From the NCBI GenBank assembly GCA_900758375.1, contig CAAERJ010000058.1:1-27558 (forward strand): DNA of 27,558 nucleotides. Reading direction: 5' to 3'. Source of the stretch: an uncultured Collinsella sp. Lineage in GTDB: Bacteria; Actinomycetota; Coriobacteriia; Coriobacteriales; Coriobacteriaceae. The position numbers were made by a program, and so were the translations under genes. This document shows positions 21,437 to 27,558 of the stretch, one piece after another (position 1 is the stretch's first letter; every line of letters begins with the position of its first letter). Below the pieces are notes generated by a model that was not told the DNA's origin, made no database searches, and saw only the letters and a list, made by a program, of their open reading frames with translations.

Positions 21437-23296
21437 ATGGCGATTCTTTTGGGATGCGATTCCGTCAGCCTAGAGTTTCCCACCAAGCATATTTTCGATA
21501 GCGTGACGCTCGGCGTGGGCGAGGGCGACCGTATTGGTATCGTCGGCAAAAACGGCGACGGCAAGTCGACGCTGCTGAGCGTACTCGCCGGCACGTTGGA
21601 GCCCGACGACGGCCGCGTGACGCATCGCCGCGACACGACGATCGGATTGCTCGGCCAAAAGGACAACCTGGTCGATACCGATACCGTGCACCATGCTGTC
21701 GTCGGCGACACGCCCGAGTACGAGTGGGCCTCGAGCCCTCGTACGCGCCAGATCCTGGCCGGTCTTATTAGCGACGTGCCCTGGGAGGGCACGGTGGGCG
21801 AGCTTTCGGGCGGTCAGCGCCGTCGCGTGGACCTCGCGCGCCTGCTGATCGGCGACTACGACGTGCTCATGCTCGACGAGCCCACCAACCACCTGGACAT
21901 GCGCACCATCAACTGGCTCGCGCGTCACCTAAAGGCCCGCTGGCAGCGCGGTCAGGGCGCCATGCTCGTGGTTACGCACGACCGCTGGTTCTTGGACGAG
22001 GTCTGCACCAGCATGTGGGAGGTCCACGACGGCCAGGTCGATCCCTTCGAGGGCGGCTACTCCGCATATATCCTGCAGCGCGTAGAGCGCGACCGCATGG
22101 CTGCGGTTACCGAGGAGCGCCGTCGCAACATGGCGCGCAAGGAGCTCGCGTGGCTGAGCCGCGGTGCCCAGGCGCGCTCCACCAAGCCCAAGTTTCGCGT
22201 GGATGCCGCTCGCGAGCTGATCGCCGACGTGCCGCCCGTGCGCGACGAGCTGGAGCTCAAGCGCCTCGCCGTGAGCCGCCTGGGCAAGCAGGTCATCGAC
22301 GTGGTCGACGTGGACGCCGGCTATGCGGATACCGATGGCGCGCCCAAGCAGGTACTTTCCGACGTGACCTGGCTCATCGGAGCGGGCGACCGCTATGGCC
22401 TTTTGGGCGAGAACGGCGCTGGCAAGTCGACGCTGCTCGACGTGATCCAGGGCAAGATTGAACCCACGCGCGGCCGTGTGAAGATTGGCCAGACAGTACG
22501 CTTTGGCGTGCTGTCGCAGCAGCTCGAGGAGCTCGAACCCTACATGGGCGACACGATCCGTGAGGTGCTCGGCAACTATAAGAAGTATTACGTCATCGAC
22601 GGCAAGGAGACTTCGCCCGAGAAGCTCTGCGAGCGCCTGGGCTTTACGACACAGCAGCTCTGGAGCCGCATCGGCGATCTTTCGGGCGGCCAGCGCCGTC
22701 GCCTGTCGCTGTTGCTGACGATCCTGGACGAGCCCAATGTGCTTATCCTGGACGAGCCCGGCAACGACCTGGATACCGACATGCTCGCGATTGTCGAGGA
22801 CCTGCTCGACGGCTGGCCCGGCACGCTGATCCTGGTGACGCACGACCGCTTCTTGATGGAGCGCGTGACCGACCAGCAGTGGGCGCTGCTCGACGGCCAC
22901 CTGACGCATATGCCCGGCGGCGTCGACCAGTACCTGCGCCTGTGCAACGCTACCGCCGAGGGCGAGCCCGTGGGTGCGCCGAGCGCCAAGACCGGCACGT
23001 TTGACACTGGTGCTGCGGCGGCTGCGGCCGAAAAGCCCAAGTCGAGCGGCCAGCCCAATGGCCTTTCCAACGCCGAGCGCCAGAAGCTCCGCCGCGAGGT
23101 GAGCTCGCTCGAGCGCAAAATGGAGACGCAGCGCGCCCGCGTGGAGGAGGCCGAGGCTGCGATGGCCCAGGTCGACCCCACCAACTACACGGCGCTGGGC
23201 GAGCAGCAGGCAAAGATCGACGAGGCCCACGCCGCCATGGACGAGCTGGAGATGGCGTGGCTCGAGGCGAGCGAGAAGCTCGAGGGCGAGGAGTAG
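21437..23296 (+). CDS. ABC-F family ribosome-associated ATPase (Uup-like)
   Basis: The protein has 619 residues, two ABC domains and no membrane segments, so it is a soluble ABC-F translation factor rather than a transporter. AAGGAG lies eight bases before the ATG; the longer frame from 21281 runs through the pst terminator. Domain 1: Walker A GKNGDGKST, signature LSGGQRRRVDLARLL, Walker B VLMLDEPTNHLD. Domain 2: GENGAGKST, LSGGQRRRLSLLL, VLILDEPGNDLD. The usual EPTND of domain 2 reads EPGND. A ~90-residue linker (P-site tRNA interaction motif region) joins them. The C-terminal ~75 residues are a charged coiled coil, as in Uup. Uup-type housekeeping and antibiotic-protection roles cannot be told apart here. 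The Cof-type gene starts six bases later. Confidence 0.92.
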   Translation: MAILLGCDSVSLEFPTKHIFDSVTLGVGEGDRIGIVGKNGDGKSTLLSVLAGTLEPDDGRVTHRRDTTIGLLGQKDNLVDTDTVHHAVVGDTPEYEWASSPRTRQILAGLISDVPWEGTVGELSGGQRRRVDLARLLIGDYDVLMLDEPTNHLDMRTINWLARHLKARWQRGQGAMLVVTHDRWFLDEVCTSMWEVHDGQVDPFEGGYSAYILQRVERDRMAAVTEERRRNMARKELAWLSRGAQARSTKPKFRVDAARELIADVPPVRDELELKRLAVSRLGKQVIDVVDVDAGYADTDGAPKQVLSDVTWLIGAGDRYGLLGENGAGKSTLLDVIQGKIEPTRGRVKIGQTVRFGVLSQQLEELEPYMGDTIREVLGNYKKYYVIDGKETSPEKLCERLGFTTQQLWSRIGDLSGGQRRRLSLLLTILDEPNVLILDEPGNDLDTDMLAIVEDLLDGWPGTLILVTHDRFLMERVTDQQWALLDGHLTHMPGGVDQYLRLCNATAEGEPVGAPSAKTGTFDTGAAAAAAEKPKSSGQPNGLSNAERQKLRREVSSLERKMETQRARVEEAEAAMAQVDPTNYTALGEQQAKIDEAHAAMDELEMAWLEASEKLEGEE

Positions 23297-23302
23297 GCGA
23301 GG

Positions 23303-24073
23303 ATGATCAAGGCTGCGTTTTTCGATATCGACGGCACGCTGCTGAGCTTTAAGACCCACCGGATTCCGGCGTCGGCGCAGCAGGTGCTCGACAGCTTTCG
23401 CGAGCAGGGGATTGCGTGCATAATCGCCACGGGTCGCCCGACCTATCAGATGCCGGATTGGCTGTTCGACTTGGGATGGGATGCGTACATTACGCTTTCG
23501 GGTCAGCACTGTTTTGACGCTGACGGCGTTTACCGCAGTTGCCCAATTGATCCGGAGGACGTCGCGGCGATCGTGGGCCAGGTGGCGCAGGGTCGCTACG
23601 ACTCGCTGTGCATGCAGGGCGAGAACTCGTTTGTGAACCGTCTGTCCAAGCGCGTGGTGGCGGCTGCCGACAATGCCGGAATCTCGTATCACGAGGAGCC
23701 TTTTGAGCATGCTTTCGATGCACCGGTTTACCAGTTCTGTGCCTTTGTGGACCCGGCCGACCAGGGCATAGTTACCGATGTCCTGTCGCATTCTACAACC
23801 ACGCGCTGGTGCGACCTGTTCTGCGACATTATTCCGGCCAACGGCGGCAAGGACCTGGGCGTGGCGGCGACGCTGGAGCGCCTGGGCATCGACGCGAGCG
23901 AGGCGATTGCCTTTGGCGATGGCGAGAACGACCTGTCGATGTTTTCCGCCGTGGGCACGAGCGTGGCCATGGGCAACGCGCAAGACACGGTGAAGGCCGC
24001 GGCGACCTATGTGACGAGCGCCGTGGACGACGATGGGATCTACAACGCCGCAAAGCGCTTTGGGCTGCTATAG
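23303..24073 (+). CDS. Cof-type HAD-IIB phosphatase
   Basis: The protein has 256 residues. HAD motif I is FFDIDGTLLS, motif II IIATGRPTYQM, motif III the lysine in NGGKDLGV, and motif IV AFGDGENDLSMF with the typical VAMGNAQDTVKAAA after it, all of Cof/YidA-type sugar- or cofactor-phosphate phosphatases with a C2 cap. The substrate is unknown. It starts six bases after the ABC-F stop with GCGAGG as a weak ribosome site, so the two genes are probably co-transcribed. A terminator follows at 24097-24133. Confidence 0.93.
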   Translation: MIKAAFFDIDGTLLSFKTHRIPASAQQVLDSFREQGIACIIATGRPTYQMPDWLFDLGWDAYITLSGQHCFDADGVYRSCPIDPEDVAAIVGQVAQGRYDSLCMQGENSFVNRLSKRVVAAADNAGISYHEEPFEHAFDAPVYQFCAFVDPADQGIVTDVLSHSTTTRWCDLFCDIIPANGGKDLGVAATLERLGIDASEAIAFGDGENDLSMFSAVGTSVAMGNAQDTVKAAATYVTSAVDDDGIYNAAKRFGLL

Positions 24074-24096
24074 CTGCGGGCCGTCACCCGGCGCCT

Positions 24097-24133
24097 GGGG
24101 ACACTCCTTGCGGGGCGTCCCCATTTTGTTTTC
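24097..24133 (+). terminator. Intrinsic terminator after the Cof-type gene
   Basis: GGGGAC (24097-24102) pairs with GTCCCC (24117-24122), with an inner CTCC/GGGG stem after one mismatch, followed by ATTTTGTTTTC. The stem is built from the GGGGAC phrase common in the gaps of this window. Confidence 0.7.
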
Positions 24134-24161
24134 GTCCCGCACGTTTTGTGAAACACGGCTA

Positions 24162-24207
24162 ACTTTTAGGCAAAGTAGTAAGACATGGGCAACTTTTGCG
24201 GTAAAGT
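24162..24207. promoter_or_regulatory. Two tandem ACTTT-AAAGT dyads upstream of the DtxR-family gene
   Basis: ACTTT-N5-AAAGT (24162-24176) and ACTTT-N6-AAAGT (24192-24207) are similar dyads with starts 30 nt apart, about three helical turns, in the promoter region of the regulator. GGCTAACT also occurs twice, near 24157 and 24230. This is a natural candidate for an autoregulatory operator pair. Confidence 0.4.
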
Positions 24208-24261
24208 GAATCAAGCAAAAGTATCCAAAGGCTAACTAGAAGCCATCGCGAAAGGCGGCCC

Positions 24262-24651
24262 ATGGCCCTGCGTGAATCCGGAGAAGACTATCTCGAATCT
24301 ATTTATGTGCTCTCGGAGCGCCAAGGCATCGTTCGATCGATTGACGTTGCCGAATACCTGGGCGTAACCAAGGCAAGCGTCTCTAAAGCCATGGCGGCCT
24401 TGGAGAACAACGGTTATGTCGAAATGGGTAAACGCGATGTGCATCTGACGGAACGCGGTCTTGAGGTTGCCCGCCAAATGTGGGAGCGCCATTGCTTTTT
24501 TGTAGGGCTGCTGGAGGATGCGGGCGTAGCGCCCGAGGTTGCCTTGCAAGAGGGGTGTCACATGGAGCATTGCCTGAGCGAGGGAAGCTTCGAGAAGCTG
24601 AGGGCGATGTTGGGACGGGAAGATGTAGCGGGGTCAACAACAGAAGCCTAA
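24262..24651 (+). CDS. DtxR/MntR-family metal-dependent transcription regulator (short form)
   Basis: The protein has 129 residues: an N-terminal winged helix-turn-helix (SIDVAEYLGVTKASVSKAMAAL as recognition region, shown here as VTKASVSKAM) and a short dimerisation domain, without the C-terminal SH3-like domain of DtxR. Metal ligands line up with MntR numbering: D9, E12, H77, E102 and H103. At position 99, where MntR has Glu, there is Cys (GCHMEHCLS), as in the C-x2-E-H site of iron-type DtxR/IdeR. It is therefore an MntR-sized protein with a DtxR-like ligand set, and metal choice is uncertain. No transporter gene of its own is adjacent on the same strand; the zinc/cadmium efflux operon is convergent. 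The start follows AAAGGCGG. Confidence 0.88.
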   Translation: MALRESGEDYLESIYVLSERQGIVRSIDVAEYLGVTKASVSKAMAALENNGYVEMGKRDVHLTERGLEVARQMWERHCFFVGLLEDAGVAPEVALQEGCHMEHCLSEGSFEKLRAMLGREDVAGSTTEA

Positions 24652-25071
24652 CTGACCCACAGTAGCGCGGAGTTCACGCAAAGCGCGAACCAGCGAAAGG
24701 GGGATAGGGGATTCGAACAACAACGAGTCCGACGCAGTCCAAAGTGGAGCATTCGGTGCGCGACGCCATCACAGCGGAGCTATCTCTTCGTTCCCAAAGA
24801 GGCGCGCCTCCCGCGCCAAAGGCGCGGGACAGCGACCGGGACCAGTGGCCCCACCAACTAAGTCCAACTCAGACAAGGAACCCCGCCAGCAAGCGATGCC
24901 CAAGAACCACCAACAACGTCACCGCAGGCCGGGGTCGGGCTTGGTTTTGAAAACATTCCGCAGACCAGAAGTGCCCCCGTTCGTAGCTTCGAAGGAGCAG
25001 AACGGGGGCACTTCATTGGTCGAGGACGTTTTCAAAACCAAGCCCGACCCCGGCCGGAGGGACTACGGACG
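24652..25071. other. Intergenic region between the regulator and the zinc efflux operon
   Basis: No gene is supported in 420 nt. The region contains hairpins at 24672-24690 (GTTCACGC/GCGCGAAC, one mismatch) and 24809-24829 (9 bp, AAA loop), a GGGATTCGAAC string near 24708 that looks like a tRNA T-arm in isolation, and the long nested palindrome at 24927-25055. Confidence 0.5.
24927..25055. repeat. 129-bp nested palindrome between convergent genes
   Basis: Perfect 28-bp outer arms (24927-24954 with 25028-25055, arm starts GGCCGGGGTCGGGCTTGG) enclose a second inverted repeat (24963-24982 with 25000-25021, including AGTGCCCCCGTTC) and a CTTCGAAG apex. It is 17 nt past the ATPase stop and could be a two-way terminator. 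The length and perfect arms are far beyond what that needs. Confidence 0.8.
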
Positions 25072-27024
25072 CTACAGGTTCTTGACACCCATCGCGCGCA
25101 TGGCGTTCAGAATGGCGATGATCGCCACGCCCACGTCGCCAAAGACGGCAAGCCACATGTTGGCGATGCCGAGCGCCGCGAGCACCAGGATCAGCAGCTT
25201 AATGCCAAGCGCAAAGATGATGTTCTGCCAAACAATCGTCATGGTCTTGCGCGCCACGCGGATCGCGCGGGAAATGTTGGAAGGCTTGTCGTCCATGAGC
25301 ACGACGTCGGCGGCCTCAATTGCGGCGTCCGAGCCCATGGCGCCCATGGCGATTCCGACGTCGGCGCGCGTGAGCACGGGCGCGTCGTTGATGCCGTCAC
25401 CGACAAAGGCGAGCTTGCCCTTACCCGATTCGGCCGCCAGCAATGCCTCGACGCGCTCGACCTTATCGCTTGGCAGCAGCTGCGCATGGAACTCGTCGAG
25501 ACCGAGTTGCTTGGCCACAGACGCTGCAACCTCCTCGCGGTCGCCCGTGAGCATGACGGTGCGCTTGACGCTGGCGGCGTGCAGGTCGCGGATCGTCTGC
25601 TCGGCATCTGCCTTAACGGTGTCTGCAATCACGATGTGGCCGGCGTAAACGCCGTCAACGAGCACATGGAGGATCGTGCCGACAACCTCGCAATTGGGAG
25701 CGTCGATACCGGCCGCAGCAAGCATCTTGGCATTGCCGACGACGACGTACTTGCCGTCGATGGTTGCCGTCACGCCGTGGCCCGCGTCATTAGTGGAATC
25801 CGTTACGCGCTTGGGATCGAGCTCGCCCTGGAAGGCGGTGCGTACCGACTGCGCGATGGGATGGTCGGAGAATGACTCGGCGAGCGCTGCGACTTCAAGC
25901 AGCGATTGCTCGGTATAGCCTGCCTCGGGGTGCACCGCGACCACCGAGAACGTGCCGTTGGTGAGGGTGCCTGTCTTGTCAAAGACGACGGTATCCACAT
26001 CGGCGAGCGTCTCGAGGTAGTTGGAGCCCTTGATGAGGACGCCCAGCTTGGATGCGCCGCCGATGCCGCCAAAGAAGCTGAGCGGCACGCTAATCACGAG
26101 TGCGCACGGGCAGCTGACGACCAGGAAGGTCAGGCCGCGCAGGATCCAATCGGACCAGGCGCCGGTGACCAGGCCGCCGCCGAGTGCGAGCACCGCGGCC
26201 GCGCCGGTGACAGCGGGTGTGTAAACGCGGGCGAAGCGCGTGATGAAGTTCTCGGTACGCGCCTTCTTTTCGCTGGCGTTTTCCACGAGTTCTAGGACGC
26301 GTGCGACGGTGGACTCGCCAAAGGGCTTGGTGGTGCGCACGTGGATGAGACCCGTCATGTTGATGCAGCCGCTGATGATATCGTCTCCGGTTTTGGCCGG
26401 GCGGGGGACCGACTCGCCGGTAAGGGCGGCGGTATCGAGCTGCGTCTCGCCTTCGACGATGACGCCGTCGATGGGCACGCGCTCGCCGGGCTTGACGACG
26501 ATGACGGTGCCGACGGCGATGTCATCGGGGGAGACCTGCTCGAGTGTGCCGTCGGGTTGCTCGACGTTGGCATAATCGGGCGCGATGTCCATCATGGCGC
26601 TGATCGACTTGCGGCTTTTGCCCACGGCATATGCCTGGAACAGCTCGCCGACCTGATAGAACAGCATGACGGCGGCGCCTTCGGCCATGTGCGGGTCGGT
26701 GTCGGGGAAGAGCACCATGGCAAACGCGCCGATGGTCGCGACGGCCATGAGGAAGCTCTCGTCGAACGCCTTGCCGCGGCGGATGTTGCTGAACGCCTTC
26801 TGGAGTACGTCGTAGCCGGCAATTAGGAACGGCACCAGGAACAGCACGAAGCTGGCGTAGACGTCACCCGGGGTGCCGAATGCGGCGGTAAGGGTACCGA
26901 GCTCGTCGAGGGCGTACACCACCGCAAAAATGCCTAGCGCTACCAGGATACGGTTGCGCTTATGCTCAAGGGACTCTTTCTTCTTGCGCTTCTTCTTTTT
27001 CTTTTTGGGATCGGCAGCCGCCAT
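25072..27024 (-). CDS. Zn2+/Cd2+-exporting P1B-2-type ATPase (ZntA/CadA-like)
   Basis: Exports Zn2+, Cd2+ or Pb2+ from the cytoplasm. The protein has 650 residues. It begins with a lysine-rich tail (KKKKKKRKKK) in place of the usual N-terminal metal-binding domain, which is encoded separately just upstream. Further on come ALTGES (~200), the transmembrane metal site CPC (305-307), phosphorylation motif DKTGT (D349), GDGINDAP in the P-domain, and a last helix pair with GIKLL and FGDVG, the lysine and aspartate typical of P1B-2 rather than copper ATPases. GGGAGG lies before the ATG. A dyad (27048-27065) in the 99-nt gap upstream looks like a repressor site. Confidence 0.93.
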   Translation of the reverse strand: MAAADPKKKKKKRKKKESLEHKRNRILVALGIFAVVYALDELGTLTAAFGTPGDVYASFVLFLVPFLIAGYDVLQKAFSNIRRGKAFDESFLMAVATIGAFAMVLFPDTDPHMAEGAAVMLFYQVGELFQAYAVGKSRKSISAMMDIAPDYANVEQPDGTLEQVSPDDIAVGTVIVVKPGERVPIDGVIVEGETQLDTAALTGESVPRPAKTGDDIISGCINMTGLIHVRTTKPFGESTVARVLELVENASEKKARTENFITRFARVYTPAVTGAAAVLALGGGLVTGAWSDWILRGLTFLVVSCPCALVISVPLSFFGGIGGASKLGVLIKGSNYLETLADVDTVVFDKTGTLTNGTFSVVAVHPEAGYTEQSLLEVAALAESFSDHPIAQSVRTAFQGELDPKRVTDSTNDAGHGVTATIDGKYVVVGNAKMLAAAGIDAPNCEVVGTILHVLVDGVYAGHIVIADTVKADAEQTIRDLHAASVKRTVMLTGDREEVAASVAKQLGLDEFHAQLLPSDKVERVEALLAAESGKGKLAFVGDGINDAPVLTRADVGIAMGAMGSDAAIEAADVVLMDDKPSNISRAIRVARKTMTIVWQNIIFALGIKLLILVLAALGIANMWLAVFGDVGVAIIAILNAMRAMGVKNL

Positions 27025-27047
27025 GATTCAAACCTCCCATTTGAATG

Positions 27048-27065
27048 TATGAACACTCGCTCATA
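27048..27065. promoter_or_regulatory. Candidate SmtB/ArsR-type operator
   Basis: TATGAAC-ACTC-GCTCATA is a 7-4-7 inverted repeat with one mismatch. It resembles the TGAAC..GTTCA dyads bound by SmtB/CzrA-type zinc repressors and overlaps a TATAAT-like AT-rich stretch. It lies between the HMA and ATPase genes, so the ATPase may have its own regulated promoter besides read-through from upstream. Confidence 0.5.
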
Positions 27066-27076
27066 TAATTTCGCGA

Positions 27077-27104
27077 GCAAGGGCCGCAGCAAGCGCGGCC
27101 TTGC
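27077..27104 (-). other. GC-rich hairpin between the HMA and ATPase genes
   Basis: GCAAGGGCCGC (27077-27087) pairs with GCGGCCTTGC (27095-27104) with one bulged G. On the minus strand it follows the HMA stop by 20 nt without a T-run. It may stabilise the upstream message or weaken read-through into the ATPase. Confidence 0.45.
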
Positions 27105-27123
27105 AGGTTAGCGTAAGCCTGGA

Positions 27124-27342
27124 CTAGAGAATGATCTCGCAGTCGGGCTCGGCGTCGGCGGTGAACTCCACGACGCGGTCGAGAACCTCGTCGAACTCGG
27201 CGTCGTCGGCCTCGAGCGTCAGCTTCTGAGTCATAAAGTTGACCGAAACGGACTTGACGCCATCGAGCTTGGCAAGTTCGTCCTGAAGCTCGCGCGCGCA
27301 GTTGGCGCAGTCGATCTCGTCGAGTTTAAACTGCTTTTTCAT
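27124..27342 (-). CDS. Free heavy-metal-associated (HMA) domain protein
   Basis: The protein has 72 residues and forms a single ferredoxin-like HMA domain with the metal motif DCANC (C12, C15). An acidic C-terminal segment (EPDCEIIL) adds a third cysteine. DCANCA is typical of the N-terminal domain of Zn/Cd ATPases rather than copper chaperones (which have MxCxxC). The ATPase downstream lacks such a domain, so this looks like that domain as a separate metallochaperone or regulatory subunit. AAAGGA lies eight bases before the ATG. It is the second gene of the minus-strand operon. Confidence 0.9.
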   Translation of the reverse strand: MKKQFKLDEIDCANCARELQDELAKLDGVKSVSVNFMTQKLTLEADDAEFDEVLDRVVEFTADAEPDCEIIL

Positions 27343-27405
27343 GGCGGGTTCCTTTCCCTGTTTTTGCGGCTTGGGTGCAGGCCGCGCTGGTACCGTGGTT
27401 GGTCG

Positions 27406-27558
27406 CTATTCGCAGATGTGGCTCATGCCCTGGTTGAGCATGGTATAGACATGATCATCGGCGAGCGAGTAGAGGATGTTGCGGCCGTCGCGTCGGAATT
27501 TGACCAGGTGTGACTGCTTGAGCGTGCGCAGCTGGTGTGACACCGCAGACTGCGAGGT
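27406..27558 (-). CDS. ArsR/SmtB-family zinc-responsive repressor (partial, 5' end outside window)
   Basis: Fifty C-terminal codons are visible, ending in TAG at 27408-27406; the start lies beyond the window. The visible part begins in the recognition helix (SQSAVSHQLRTLKQSHLV) and runs through the wing (KFRRDGRNILYSLAD). The last helix DDHVYTMLNQGMSHICE has Asp and His two apart, then His and Glu at +11 and +3, the spacing of the alpha-5 zinc site of SmtB/CzrA (D104, H106, H117, E120 in SmtB). It probably represses the operon it heads and is released by Zn2+. It is 63 nt upstream of the HMA gene. Confidence 0.92.
   Translation of the reverse strand, partial: TSQSAVSHQLRTLKQSHLVKFRRDGRNILYSLADDHVYTMLNQGMSHICE

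Noticed and set aside
21929..23983. 684-codon open frame on the minus strand
   Set aside because: It lies opposite the ABC-F and Cof-type genes, whose motifs are unambiguous. Long antisense frames are common in high-GC DNA with strong third-position bias, and this one has no recognisable domain.
24705..24725. tRNA-like GGGATTCGAAC string
   Set aside because: It matches the T-arm of a minus-strand tRNA, but the paired arm, acceptor stem and anticodon arm are absent on both sides, so no tRNA is called. It could be a decayed attachment-site remnant.
24845..25648. 267-codon plus-strand open frame
   Set aside because: Its first half is translated palindrome arms, and its second half is antisense to the ATPase.
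1..27558. CRISPR arrays, insertion sequences, prophage or conjugative genes
   Set aside because: No evenly spaced short repeats, transposase motifs, integrase or phage structural genes were seen on either strand.

Overview
The window looks like chromosomal DNA of a gut Coriobacteriia actinobacterium, most likely Collinsella or a close relative. The evidence is indirect: high GC with strong third-position GC bias, no recognisable phage or plasmid genes, GGGAC-rich and palindromic intergenic repeats, and the gene mix. I ran no database search, so the genus is an inference. There are no rRNA genes, convincing tRNA genes, CRISPR arrays or insertion sequences.

Layout. 1-5100: a TIM-barrel protein of unknown role, a 56-residue membrane protein, an RsmB/NOP2-type RNA m5C methyltransferase and a divergent methionyl-tRNA-synthetase-like protein whose KMSKS loop lacks its second lysine. 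5100-7590: a DUF3267-type membrane zincin, then queH and queA of queuosine synthesis. 7590-12315: a tail-anchored coiled-coil protein on the minus strand, an SDR oxidoreductase, and tgt, so three queuosine genes lie within 7 kb. 12316-14011: a LOG-family protein behind a structured leader that ends in an intrinsic terminator, then a RelB/YafQ-type toxin-antitoxin pair. 14105-17275: DegV, a HAD phosphatase and an M20 dipeptidase. 17569-21231: the phosphate importer pstSCAB, with a Tat-type lipoprotein PstS. 21437-24651: an ABC-F protein, a Cof-type HAD phosphatase and a short DtxR-family regulator. 25072-27558: a minus-strand zinc/cadmium efflux operon in the order SmtB-type repressor, free HMA metallochaperone, P1B-2 ATPase.

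Between genes the window is rich in structured DNA/RNA. Two ~140-nt elements (7619-7757 and 10785-10925) share flanks and an apical stem-loop, while their 15-16 bp main stems differ completely in sequence yet both remain paired. This is the best candidate here for an undescribed structured RNA or repeat family. A second family of ~70-bp palindromes (14021-14092 and 17295-17366) shares conserved ends. Unrelated long palindromes lie at 2686-2797, 10982-11045 and 24927-25055. The tgt-LOG gap can fold into a three-way junction followed by a terminator that abuts the LOG ribosome binding site, an arrangement that resembles a riboswitch or attenuator.

All pairing was done by eye. No folding energies, alignments or database searches were computed.
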